A stretch of DNA of 64,000 nucleotides from Variovorax sp. DXTD-1 (lineage in GTDB: Bacteria > Pseudomonadota > Gammaproteobacteria > Burkholderiales > Burkholderiaceae_C): NCBI RefSeq assembly GCF_003984625.1, contig NZ_RWKH01000024.1, forward strand, positions 30,227-94,226, given 5' to 3'. Position 1 is the first letter of the stretch, and each line of letters opens with the position of its first letter. The position numbers and the translations under genes are program-made. The notes below the pieces were generated by a model. It did not search any database and was not told the origin of the DNA. It saw only the letters and a list, made by a program, of their open reading frames with translations. This document shows positions 1 through 9,691 of the stretch, piece by piece.

Positions 1-3000
1 GTCTTTCGACGCCTGGCGCACCACGCGGTAGAGGCGGTCGGAAATGCCTTCGAACTCCACCATGCGCGTGCGCAGCAGGCCTCGCTGCAGTTCGCGCGTC
101 TGGCGTGCCTGCACGCTCAGGTCGTCTTCCGTGGCCTGCACCGTCTTTTGCAGCGTGCGCTGCACGGTGGCCACGTCGTTCACCGACTCGGCCATCATGC
201 GCGTGAGTTCCTGCACGCGGGTGAAGCGGTCGAACTCGAGCGGGTCGAAGCTCTGCTGCGAATCCTTGGCTTGCGCCAGGCGGGACTGCATCTGGCTTTC
301 GGCCTGCACTTCGATGTCGCGCAGCTGCTGGCGCAGGCGGTCCAGGTTGCCCGTCAGGTCGGAGAGCGAACCGCGTAGCTGGCCCAGTTCGGCCTCGAGG
401 CGCGAACGCGTGATGATGACCTCGCCGGTCTGCGCCACCAGGCGGTCGAGCAGCTGGGTGCGGATGCGAACGGCCTGGGTAGACGCGGTGCGCAAAGGAG
501 CGAGCAGCGCCGGAGCCGGACGTGGCAGGAGCGACGGCACGGCGGCCGTTTCCACGGCATCGGTGTTCTGGTCGCCGCCAGCGGCAATCTCGTCGTTGGC
601 AGGCACGCCGGCTTCGGCGGCAACCTGCACCAGCTGAACGCCCGGCTGGGCAGCGGTTGCCGCCACCACGAGCTGGGCCACTTCGGCCTGGGTGGCATCG
701 TCCGCCGCGCGCAACGCGTCGAAGGTCGACTGCAGCGAATCGAGTCGCGTGAGCAGTTTTTCGATCTCGGCCCGATCGGCACCGCCCTGGGTACCCAGGA
801 TTTCGATCTCCGACTCCATGCGGTGCGCCCGCTCGCCAAGGCGCATGGCGCCGGCCAGCCGGGCACTGCCCTTGAGCGTGTGCAGCGTGCGCAGCACCGA
901 GGCGCGGGGCGCGTTGTCGTCAGGGTGGTGCGCCCACTGGCGCAGCGCCTGGCCGAGCTGCGGCAGCAGTTCCGCGGCTTCTTCCTCGAAGATCGGGAAC
1001 AGGTCGATGTCGACCGCATCGGCCACGTCGATCGCGTCTTCGGAGTCATCCAGCGCCACGTCGGCAACGCTGTCGGTGGCCACCATGTGCTGCAGCGGCC
1101 GCACGTCGGCACGGGCGGCAGCCTCGGCCGGCATCGGTGCGGCGGCAATGTCGCGCAGCGCCTGCAGCGTTCCTTCGGAGGGCTCGCGCAGGAAGCCCAC
1201 GGCAAACTGGTGCAGCAGCCGGCGCAGCTCGTCGGCCGCGGCAACCAGTACCACGCCCTGCTCGCGCGTACCGCTGCCCTGCATTTGCAGATGCTGCAGC
1301 GCGGCTTCGAGCAGGCGGGCCATGCCCGACAGGCTGTGGAAACCGACCGTTGCCGAACTGCCGGCCAGCGAATGCGCCAGCGCGACGGTCGAATCGGACA
1401 AGCGTTCGTGCGATTCGAGCGCCCACTCGCCAACTTCGGTGGCCAGTTGCCTGGACCATTCGTCAGCTTCGTTGAGGTAGACGTTGTAGAGCGCAATGCC
1501 GATGCGCAGCGGTCCGATGACCTTGACCTGGTCGTCGGCGCCGGAGGACGCAGCGGCTTCGGCGGGTTCCTGCACCTGGGCGTCAGGCTCGGGTCCGGGT
1601 TCGGATTGATGCGCTTCTTCGGCAGCTGTAACCGTGTCCGCAACCGCCACCGGCGGCTCGACCGGCCCAGGCGCTGCCGCAGGCGTTTCGTCCACGGCTG
1701 CAACGGGTTCTTCCGGCGCCAGCAGGAACGCCGGTTCGGTAACCGCGGGCTCATCTTCCACCGGCTCGGCCGCAGGCTCGCTCTCCTTGGCCTGCAAGGG
1801 CTCGGGTGCCCAGTCCAGGTCGGGCAGTGCCACGGGCGTTTGCAGCAGCTCAGGCGTGGCGACCGGCGCGGGTTCTTCGGCGGGTTCGGCGGCAAATTGA
1901 GCGGCGGACGGTGCGGGCTCTGCCTTTTCGGGCGCCAGGAAATCGAAATCTCCGCTGCCGGTCAGCACTTCGAAGGACTCTTCCGGGCTCGGCTTGGTTT
2001 CGAAGTCGAGGAAGTCGGTCGAAGCGAAATCGTCGTCGGTTTCGTGCTTCGCGGATTGCTCCAGCACCTGCGGCGGCAATTCGAAGTCCGGGGCGGGCGC
2101 GGCGGCTGGCGATGCGACGGGTGACAGCGCCAGATCTGGCAAGCCGCGCAGTTCCGAAAGCTCGGGCAACTCCGGCAGTTCCGGCATCGGCAGGGGAGCG
2201 GCCACGGGCGGCTCCGCGGCAATATGGCGCGCGGCCACCGCAAGGGCGTCCGCATCGATGCGTGGCGGCGCGGTCGGCACGGGTTCGCCGGCCAGCAACG
2301 CGTTGGCCACGCGGCTGAAATGCGACGACTGCCAGCTGTGCTGGGCGCCCGACGCAATGGCTTCGACCCATTCGCTGAATTCGCCGAGCGCATTGCGCGT
2401 GGCGGAAAGCAGCTCGGGCGTAGCGTCGCGCTGGTCGGCCAGCCAGGTGTTGAGCACCTGCTCGAAGGACCAGGCGGCGTCGCCGAAGTCGGTGAGACCG
2501 ACCATGCGCGAGCTGCCCTTGAGCGTGTGGAACGCACGGCGCAGGATGGTGAGTTCTTCGGTGTCGTCGGGGTGGCCGCCAAGCTCGTCGATGGCGGCCA
2601 GGCCGTTCTGCACCACTTCGCGGGCCTCGTCGAGGAAGATGTTCTGCAGGTCGTCTTCTTCGAGCTCGGTCACCTCGGTGTCGGGCAGCGCCGCGGGACC
2701 GGTGATCTTGTTCGTCCAGCTGTCGGCCTTGCGGCTGAATTCCTCGATGGGCGACACCTTCGCCTTGCGGTTGGGCGTGGCCAGCGCGGCCAGCTTCGAG
2801 GCGATCTGTGCATCGACCTCCTCGATGCTGAGCACGGCTTCAGCGCCGGCAGGCTTGTCGTCCGCCACCGCGGCATCGGCGGCATCGCTGTCCGCGGCCT
2901 GGCGGCCCATCAGCGGCTTGAGCTCGCCGGCTTCGGCGTCGAACACGAACAGGCGCTTGGCCAGCGCCGGCTGGTAGCCCAGCATGTCGATCAGGAAGCC

Positions 3001-4649
3001 GAGCGCGCCCAGGTTGTTGCCCAGCGCATCGAAGCTGTGCATTTCCTCGACGGGCGATGCGTTGCCCACGAGCATCTGCTCGACGTCGTCGCGCATGCGC
3101 TGCACGGTGTGCGCGGCCTGCTCGAGGCCCAGCACCGAGAACACGCCGCGCATTTGCAGCAGCTGGCTCGGCACGGTGCGCAGCAGCGCCTTTTCGGTCG
3201 GGCGGCGGAAGTACTGGTCGAGCGACTTTTCAAGTTCGCTCAGGTGGCTGCGCAGCTCGTCGACCACGGTGCCCATGGTCTGGCGATCGCTCACGCGGCG
3301 ATACAGGTCTTCCATCCAGGGCTCGAGAGGCTCCGAATGGCCGCCCGCGCGCACGCGCTCGATGCGGCCGGCCAGCTGCAGGGTACGGGAGGTGAGCTGC
3401 GGATCGCTGGGGTCCAGGTCTTCGAGCGCGGCTTCCAGGTAGAGCACCGAGGTGGCGACTTCCATCGCGAGTTCGGTGTCGGGCGCCTGTCCGGTGCGCA
3501 CGGAGGCTTCGACCGCGTGCGTCAGCGCTTGCACCATCGGCAGGCTCGGCGGATGCAGCTTCTGCAGCGATTCGCCCAGCTGCGCAAAGGTGTCGGCCAC
3601 CTGGCGCGTGCGGGTGATGTCGCCGCCCGAAAGCGCCGACCACATTTCCTTGGCGGTTTCGATGCGCTTGCGGGCTTGCGTGAGCACCAGCGGATCGAAG
3701 CGGCCGAACTGCTCGACGCTGTAGTTGATGTACGGCTCGCTCGCAACGCCCCAGGCGCTGCGCACGGTGCGCAGCGTGGCGGCGTCGTCGCAGCCGGTAG
3801 GCACGGCCTGCGCGCAGAAGAACAGCAGGTCCTGGCCGAGCCGGTCGGACACGGTGCTGTCGCCGCGTGCCAGCGTGGCGTATTGCAGCAGCACGCGCGA
3901 GGCGGCGCGCTTGACGTACGAATCGGCGGGAATCAGCTCGAGCGCCAGGGCCTCGAAGAAGCCCGCGGCCAGGGTCCAGAAGCTCGCGACGCGGGGCAGC
4001 AGCGCGCCGCGTCCGAGCCCCAGGCAAAGGGCGTGCAGCCGGCGAGCGGCCTGCGCGTCGCCGGTCTTGACCAACTGCAGCACTTCGCGGTCGAGCCGCG
4101 AACGCACCGCCGGGTCATAGGCCAATGCGGCCTGGGTGAGCGCGGGACGGACTTCGACCCAGCGCCAGGCAATGCTCCACAGGTCCGCCGGGTGAACGCG
4201 CTCGTTGCCGACCAGTTCGAGCACATCGCGGTACTGCGGAAACAGCGCCACCGACGACACGGGCTTGCCGGCCAGCAGCGCGTTGAGGAAATCGACGACG
4301 GCAAAGCCGGCGCGTTCGATCTTCACGACCGCGCTCTCGGTGCAGCGCTGCGGTTCGGCAATGAAGCCCTGGACCGCGAATTCGATGGAGCCGAGCACCA
4401 GCGCCGGAGCGGTGTTGCCCACCATCTGCAAGGCACCGACGGACTGGTGCAGTTGCTGGCGAGCCATTTGCAGCGGGCCGCTCTCGAGCTCCGAGGTATT
4501 GCCCACGTCGCGCACAAAGCGACGCAGCGACTTGGCAACGCTGTCGAGGGATTTCTGGATTTCTCCCAGAACCCAGGCCAGCGGCCCAAGGTCTTCGGTG
4601 GCCGGCACGTTGCCAGCGAGGGGGGCCGTGGCAGGGGTTTGAATCGACA
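1..4649 (-). CDS. pilL: PilL/ChpA-type chemosensory histidine kinase (C-terminus outside window)
   Basis: This is the central kinase of the type IV pilus (Pil-Chp) chemosensory system, which phosphorylates PilG and PilH to control twitching. About 1549 codons are visible, from a GTG at 4649 to the window edge. The reading frame shows histidine phosphotransfer modules with FHTLKGS near residue 704 and LHTLKGS near residue 1256, and a weaker AHSLAGS module near residue 1090. These are joined by long Ala/Pro/Glu-rich linkers. The last visible part (VAQTGEV, LLRTRMVEF) is the CheA-type dimerisation region. The ATPase, CheW-like and receiver domains must lie beyond base 1. GTG 4649 is the only usual start after an in-frame stop at 4668-4670. 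It follows pilJ by 29 bases. The start is moderately certain and the family is very certain. Confidence 0.93.
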
Positions 4650-4678
4650 CGTTGGATGCTCGCCGTTCTTATCTCTTG

Positions 4679-7000
4679 TCAGGCAATTTTGAAACGGGCG
4701 ACGGAGCGGCGCAGTTCTTCGGCCATCTGCGAAAGCTCGCGCACCTGCTGGGCGGTGGTACGGGTACCTTCTCCGGTCTGCTCGGTCACCGCAAAAATGT
4801 GCTGGATGTTGGCAGCCACCACGTTGGCCGAATCGGCTTCGCGGGAGGCGGATTGCGAAATCTGTTCAATCAGTTCTGCAAGGCGGCGCGACACGCGGTC
4901 AATCTCCGTCAGTGCGGTACCGGCATTGTCGGACAGCTTGGCCCCTTCGACCACACCCTGCGTGGAACGCTCCATGGCGCCCACCGCATCCTGCGTGTCG
5001 GTCTGAATGGCCTTCACCAGCGCCGAAATCTGGCGCGTGGCGTCTGCGGAGCGTTCGGCCAGCCGTTGCACTTCTTCCGCCACCACCGAGAAGCCGCGAC
5101 CGGCTTCACCGGCCGATGCGGCCTGAATGGCGGCGTTCAGCGCCAGCACGTTCGTCTGTTCGGTAATGTCCGAGATCAGCTCGGTGATTTCGCCGATCTC
5201 CTGCGAGGATTCGCCCAGGCGCTTGATCCGCTTGGAGGTTTCCTGAATCTGGTCGCGGATGGAGTTCATACCGCCGATGGCGTTCTGCACAGCCTGCAGG
5301 CCCGACGATGCGGCTTGCAGCGACTGGCGCGCCACCGTGGCGGACTCTTGCGCTTGCGACGACACGCCGTTGATTCGCTCGGCCATGGTCAGCACCGACT
5401 GGCCGGTTTCGCGAATTTCGCGCAGCTGTTCGGTCGAGGCGGCGAGCAGTTCGGTCGAGGTGCTTTCCACCTGCGACGTCGTCTGTGCCACGCGGGTTGC
5501 CGTGTTCTGCACGTTGCCCACCAGCAGTCGCAGTTCTTCCACCGTGTAGTTCACCGAGTCGGCAATGGCGCCGGTGATGTCCTCGGTCACGGTCGCTTCC
5601 TGCGTCAGGTCGCCTTCGGCCACTGTCTGCAGTTCGTTCATCAGCCGAAGAATGGCGGCCTGGTTGGCGTTGTTGATGCGGCCGGCCTCGTCGCTGGCCT
5701 GTTCGGCCGCAAGACGTTCGCGCTCGGCGATGGCGGCGCGTTCGCGGCCTTCGCGCACCTGCACGAAACCGATGGCGCCGGCAAGAGCCAGGGCGGCCAG
5801 CGACAGCACGAACAGCAGCACGATGGTTCCGGCGCCCAGGCCGGTGCGTGCGGAGAGTTTGTCCTGCAGCTCGCCGAGCGACTTGCGCAGCGGTTCGCTG
5901 TCGGTCAGGATGGAAGCCTGCGCTTCGCGCGCGGCCACCAGGCCCTGCAGGTTGCCCAGAATGGCGGAGGCCTGCGTGCGCATCTGCTCGTAGGTCTTCA
6001 GGATGGCTTCGAGCTGCTGGCGCGTTTGCGGGTCTTTCGAGCCGGGGAAACGCTGCTGCGCATTGCCGTCGAGCAGCCCGCGGGTGGTTTCCTGGAAGGT
6101 GTTCAGGTCCTTGCCGAGCAGGAACACGGCGTCGGGGTTCACGCCTTCGACCGTGAAGAATTCGTTGGTCGACTTGCCGATGCGCTGGGTCAGCATCACG
6201 AGTTGGCCGGCGGCCGAGATTTCAGGCAGCGTGGCGTTCTGCTGCATCTTCAGCGAAGCGACGGTTTCCGTCATTTCGAGCAGCGCGGACGACTGCTGGT
6301 TGATGTCGCGCAAGGCGGCGCCCACCTGGGTCAGGATCTGGCGCTGGGACAGCACGACCTTGGCGCTGGCATCCGCACGGGCGACCAGCGGGTTGATCTT
6401 GGCCATGTCCTCGTCGTACTGGTTGCCCACGCGCTCGAGGCGCAGGGCATCGTCGCCGTTGGTCAGGCCCTGCACGCGGCGCGTGAGGTCGTCGGCGCTG
6501 TCCTTCACTTCGACGAACGCGGGCGCGCTGCCCACGAGAGCCTGGGAAATCGATTTGGCGAGACGCTGCGACTGCATCAGCGACTGGCCGGTGGCGGCCA
6601 CCTGTTGCGCGAGGCGCTCGGCGCGAAGAATGGCGGAGCCGGCTACCAGCAGCAGCAGCAGCACCACCACGGCCAGCATGATCGCCAGGATCCGCTGCTG
6701 GCGCGCCGGCCTGGAGTCTGCCTTGGCGGCTGCGGCCTGTGCTTCGTCGAGCGGGCCTGCGCCCGCCTCGTTGGCTGCTTCGCTGGGAGGCAGCGCGCCG
6801 CCGTCGGCAAAGCCGGTAGGCGCGGGGTCGGCGGCGGAGCGGCCTTGTTTTCGGGCCAGGCGGACGGTCTTCTCGTCCAGCGCCTGCACCGTATCGGCAT
6901 CGTCGAGCGACAAGGTGGAACCTGAACCGTCGACGCGGGCCTTTTCGTTGCCGCTGTTCGCGGGCAGTAATTTCTTGAACTTGTCGGCGATCGAGCTCAC
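4679..7000 (-). CDS. pilJ: Type IV pilus methyl-accepting chemotaxis protein PilJ
   Basis: PilJ is the inner-membrane chemoreceptor that feeds PilL through PilI. The protein has a cytoplasmic N-terminus, a first membrane helix (ILAIMLAVVVLLLLL), a periplasmic PilJ sensor region, a second helix (VLLFVLSLAALALAGA) and a long cytoplasmic MCP signalling domain. The hairpin tip differs from classical MCPs (NAAIQAASAGEAGRGFSVVA), as expected for PilJ. I place the start at the GTG at 7000 because AAGGA lies six bases upstream. An upstream in-frame start at 7054 would run into pilI. The length of 773 residues suits the family. The gene lies between pilI and pilL in one operon. Confidence 0.94.
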   Translation of the reverse strand: MSSIADKFKKLLPANSGNEKARVDGSGSTLSLDDADTVQALDEKTVRLARKQGRSAADPAPTGFADGGALPPSEAANEAGAGPLDEAQAAAAKADSRPARQQRILAIMLAVVVLLLLLVAGSAILRAERLAQQVAATGQSLMQSQRLAKSISQALVGSAPAFVEVKDSADDLTRRVQGLTNGDDALRLERVGNQYDEDMAKINPLVARADASAKVVLSQRQILTQVGAALRDINQQSSALLEMTETVASLKMQQNATLPEISAAGQLVMLTQRIGKSTNEFFTVEGVNPDAVFLLGKDLNTFQETTRGLLDGNAQQRFPGSKDPQTRQQLEAILKTYEQMRTQASAILGNLQGLVAAREAQASILTDSEPLRKSLGELQDKLSARTGLGAGTIVLLFVLSLAALALAGAIGFVQVREGRERAAIAERERLAAEQASDEAGRINNANQAAILRLMNELQTVAEGDLTQEATVTEDITGAIADSVNYTVEELRLLVGNVQNTATRVAQTTSQVESTSTELLAASTEQLREIRETGQSVLTMAERINGVSSQAQESATVARQSLQAASSGLQAVQNAIGGMNSIRDQIQETSKRIKRLGESSQEIGEITELISDITEQTNVLALNAAIQAASAGEAGRGFSVVAEEVQRLAERSADATRQISALVKAIQTDTQDAVGAMERSTQGVVEGAKLSDNAGTALTEIDRVSRRLAELIEQISQSASREADSANVVAANIQHIFAVTEQTGEGTRTTAQQVRELSQMAEELRRSVARFKIA

Positions 7001-7043
7001 GGTCGGTCCTTCAGGGTGGTTGTCTCTGGGCTGTGCATAAGCA

Positions 7044-7577
7044 CTAGGCGCCAATACTCAAAAACTCGGGTTGCTGCGAAAGCGCCTGCAGGTTGATTTC
7101 CTGCCAGCGCTCACCCGCCGCATCGGTGTACAGATGCCCCAGCCACGCGGGTGCTTCTGCGCTTGGCGGCTCCGCGGCCGTGAAGGCCTCGGCGCCGCGC
7201 AACCCCGCCAGTCGGTCGACCAGCAATGCGCAGTTGACTTCGAGCAGCTCGTTGAGGGCAACGAGCCGCGATTGCATGCGGGCCGCCTCGGTGGCGGCCG
7301 GTCCGCTTGGAACGCCCGAGGCGAATGCCGACAGCTGCACCACGCCGAAGAGGCCGCCGCGCAGGTTGGCAACGCCAAGGAACCAGGGCGCCGTGTAAGG
7401 CACGGGCTGCGGGGGCGTCCAGGGAAAAATTTCGCCCGCGTGGCCGAGAGGAAAGAGGTACTTGCCCTCTCCCGCCTCGACCGCGAGCCACGTGGCGGCG
7501 ACGCCAGTCGTGCGTGCGGCCTGCAGGCGGCTTGCTAGCCGGGACTGGAAGGCTCGGAGAGCGTCGCGATTCGCCAT
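7044..7577 (-). CDS. pilI: Chemotaxis coupling protein PilI (CheW-like)
   Basis: This 177-residue single-domain CheW-like adaptor couples the receptor PilJ to the kinase PilL. The CheW fold is recognisable from the central FLGVANLRGGLFGVVQL segment and a C-terminal NCALLVDRLAGLRG segment. It starts with ATG at 7577, 20 bases after pilH, and ends 44 bases before the pilJ start. The assignment rests on both the domain and the conserved pilG-H-I-J-L order. Confidence 0.92.
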   Translation of the reverse strand: MANRDALRAFQSRLASRLQAARTTGVAATWLAVEAGEGKYLFPLGHAGEIFPWTPPQPVPYTAPWFLGVANLRGGLFGVVQLSAFASGVPSGPAATEAARMQSRLVALNELLEVNCALLVDRLAGLRGAEAFTAAEPPSAEAPAWLGHLYTDAAGERWQEINLQALSQQPEFLSIGA

Positions 7578-7596
7578 GGACTCGGTCGGCTCCAGC

Positions 7597-7962
7597 TCAG
7601 GCGAGCGCGGTGATCTTCGACATCAGGTCGGCCTCGTTGACCGGCTTCACGATGTAGTCGCGAGCGCCCTGGCGCATGCCCCAGACGCGATCGGTTTCCT
7701 GGTTCTTGCTGGTGCACAGGATGATCGGGATGGTGCCGTACTTCGGGTCGCGGGCAATCGCGCGCGTCAGCTGGAAGCCGTTCTGGCCGGGCATGACCAC
7801 GTCCATGAGGATCAGGTCGGGCTGTTCTTCCTCGAGACGGCGCATGGCGTCGTCGGCGTTTTCGGCGGTCTTGACGGCAAAGCCGTTCTTGCGGAGCAGG
7901 TCTGACAGGAACACCAGTTCCGTCTTGGAGTCGTCGACGACGAGGATTTTTCGAATGGGCAT
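7597..7962 (-). CDS. pilH: Twitching motility response regulator PilH
   Basis: A 121-residue stand-alone receiver domain. The acidic pair D10/D11, the phospho-acceptor D54 (LMDVVMPG) and K106 (IVKP) are all present, so it should be phosphorylated by PilL. In the Pil-Chp system PilH acts as the second, retraction-linked or phosphate-sink regulator beside PilG. Its ATG overlaps the pilG stop (TAATG), which implies translational coupling. There is no output domain, as is normal for this protein. Confidence 0.93.
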   Translation of the reverse strand: MPIRKILVVDDSKTELVFLSDLLRKNGFAVKTAENADDAMRRLEEEQPDLILMDVVMPGQNGFQLTRAIARDPKYGTIPIILCTSKNQETDRVWGMRQGARDYIVKPVNEADLMSKITALA

Positions 7963-8360
7963 TACTGCACTTCCTGTTGAACAATGCCAAACTGCTGCAC
8001 GGCCTGCAGCAGCTGGTCTTTGGTGAAAGGTTTGGTCAGGTAGTCCTGCGACCCGACCATGCGGCCGCGAGCCTTGTCGAAGACGCCGTCTTTCGAAGAG
8101 AGCATCACGACCGGAACATTGGAGAATTGAGCGTTGCGCTTGATGATGGCGCAGGTCTGATAACCGTCCAGGCGGGGCATCAGGATGTCGCAGAAAATCA
8201 GATGCGGCTTGTGATCGTTGATTTTCGAGAGCGCGTCAAAGCCGTCTTCCGCCAGAAGAACCTCGTGCCCGCCCTGCTTCAGAAATATTTCGGCACTGCG
8301 CCGGATCGTATTGCTGTCATCGATGACAAGCACCTTGTAACCTGATCCATTCGGCCCCAT
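7962..8360 (-). CDS. pilG: Twitching motility response regulator PilG
   Basis: A stand-alone CheY-like receiver of 132 residues with the VIDDSNTIRR start, phospho-acceptor in FCDILMPRLDG and lysine in LTKPF. It is the first gene of the pil chemosensory operon and in this system is thought to promote pilus extension. I place the start at the ATG at 8360 because AGGAG lies eight bases upstream; a GTG three codons earlier is less well spaced. Its stop overlaps the pilH start. Confidence 0.92.
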   Translation of the reverse strand: MGPNGSGYKVLVIDDSNTIRRSAEIFLKQGGHEVLLAEDGFDALSKINDHKPHLIFCDILMPRLDGYQTCAIIKRNAQFSNVPVVMLSSKDGVFDKARGRMVGSQDYLTKPFTKDQLLQAVQQFGIVQQEVQ

Positions 8361-8443
8361 TGCACACACTCCTGCTGAGATGAGACTTGGATGCCCGCCG
8401 CGCCGTACATCGACGCAAATCGCGTAGCCCTATGCCATGCTCT

Positions 8444-8614
8444 TCAGATTTCAACCATTTCGAAGTCTTCCTTGCGCGCACCGCACTCAGGACAGGTCCA
8501 GTTCATCGGGACATCGGCCCAGGCCGTGCCTGCCGCGATGCCGTCCTCCGGCACACCAACCGCTTCGTCATAGATCCACCCACAAATCAGGCACATCCAA
8601 GTTTTCGTATTCAT
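8444..8614 (-). CDS. Rubredoxin
   Basis: A 56-residue iron-binding electron carrier read on the minus strand. It has the two rubredoxin knuckles CLICGWIYDE and CPECGARKEDF, giving four cysteines for one Fe(SCys)4 centre, and the conserved aromatic residues between them. The length is normal for a single-domain rubredoxin. It lies upstream of pilG on the same strand and back-to-back with the thiD-like gene. The redox partner is not in the window. Confidence 0.95.
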   Translation of the reverse strand: MNTKTWMCLICGWIYDEAVGVPEDGIAAGTAWADVPMNWTCPECGARKEDFEMVEI

Positions 8615-8725
8615 CGGAGCTTAAAGTCCTTGTTCATTAAATGCAACGAGTGTATCTATGCGTATCTCACTGGCGGACGGTAAACGTCGCGCCCATGCCA
8701 CCATCCAGGGGATTTTGCCCGGCGT

Positions 8726-9691
8726 ATGACCATTTACTTACATCCAGCAGACAACGCCCGCAAACCGGGCGATCTTAACGACCCCTCCGCGGACGCCGAA
8801 GAGGTTGCCGAACGCGACCTGAATCCGCCCTGCGTGCTGGTCTTCAACGCCAGCGATCCGAGCGGCGCCGGCGGCCTGGGCGCCGATGCGCTGGCCATGG
8901 CGTCGGTGGGCGCCCACATGCTTCCCGTGGTGACAGGGGCGTACGCCCGCGACACGGCCGAGATATTCGACCATTTCGCCTTCGACGAGGAGGCCGTGGC
9001 CGAACAGGCGCGCGCCATCCTCGAGGACGTGGAAGTCCAGCTCATCAAGGTAGGCTTTGTGGGCAGCCCCGACACACTGAGCACCATCGCCGAGACCGCC
9101 TCCGACTATCCGGAAGTGCCGCTGGTGGCCTATATGCCCAACCTTTCCTGGTGGGACGAGAACCTGATAGAGCCCTATCTGGATGCCTTCCGGGAGTTAC
9201 TTTTGCCGCAGGCCACAGTGTTGGTTGGAAACCACAGCACGCTGTGGCGGTGGCTGCTTCCCGACTGGAGCGGCGACCGTCCGCCCGGCGCGCGCGACAT
9301 TGCCAAGGCGGCGGGGGAGTTCGGCGTGCCCTACACGCTGGTAACCGGCATGGTGCTGCCCGACCAGTTCATCGACAACGTGCTGGCCTCCCCGCAGTCA
9401 GTGCTCGCCAGCGAGAAATACGAGCGGCTCGAAGCCGTTTTTGCCGGTGCCGGCGACACCTTGTCGGCCGCACTGGCTGCCCTGCTCGCGAGCGGCACCG
9501 ACCTGGTGGCCGCCACCACTGAAGCCCTGGCCTACATGGACCGCTGCCTCGACGCGGGCTTCAGGCCCGGCATGGGCCATGTGCTGCCCGACCGCCTGTT
9601 CTGGGCCGAGCCCGAAGACGACGAAGACGACGGTGAAGACCCCGACGCCTCCCCAGACTTTGCCCTGCCCCCTCACGACACCAGACATTGA
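8726..9691 (+). CDS. thiD: ThiD-type hydroxymethylpyrimidine/phosphomethylpyrimidine kinase
   Basis: A ribokinase-fold kinase of 321 residues, predicted to phosphorylate HMP and HMP-phosphate in thiamine pyrimidine synthesis. The N-terminal NASDPSGAGGLGAD motif corresponds to the substrate loop of ThiD, and GAGDTLSAALAALL near residue 240 is the anion-hole/catalytic-base motif of the family. Both ends are extended relative to typical ThiD of about 265 residues: an acidic N-terminal 30 residues and an Asp/Glu-rich tail (EPEDDEDDGEDPD). No THI-box sequence is seen in the short leader. Its TGA overlaps the hemL ATG (TGATG). Confidence 0.85.
   Translation: MTIYLHPADNARKPGDLNDPSADAEEVAERDLNPPCVLVFNASDPSGAGGLGADALAMASVGAHMLPVVTGAYARDTAEIFDHFAFDEEAVAEQARAILEDVEVQLIKVGFVGSPDTLSTIAETASDYPEVPLVAYMPNLSWWDENLIEPYLDAFRELLLPQATVLVGNHSTLWRWLLPDWSGDRPPGARDIAKAAGEFGVPYTLVTGMVLPDQFIDNVLASPQSVLASEKYERLEAVFAGAGDTLSAALAALLASGTDLVAATTEALAYMDRCLDAGFRPGMGHVLPDRLFWAEPEDDEDDGEDPDASPDFALPPHDTRH

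Noticed and set aside
2224..4692. Long plus-strand open frame opposite pilL
   Set aside because: High GC leaves few stops in antisense frames. The minus strand reads a continuous PilL/ChpA protein with phosphotransfer motifs, whereas this frame has no recognisable domain.
4652..6925. Long plus-strand open frame opposite pilJ
   Set aside because: Antisense shadow of pilJ; Gly/His/Arg-rich composition and no family features.
8615..8725. TPP riboswitch before the thiD-type gene
   Set aside because: Only about 110 bases are available, and no THI-box CUGAGA-type sequence or paired arms were found.
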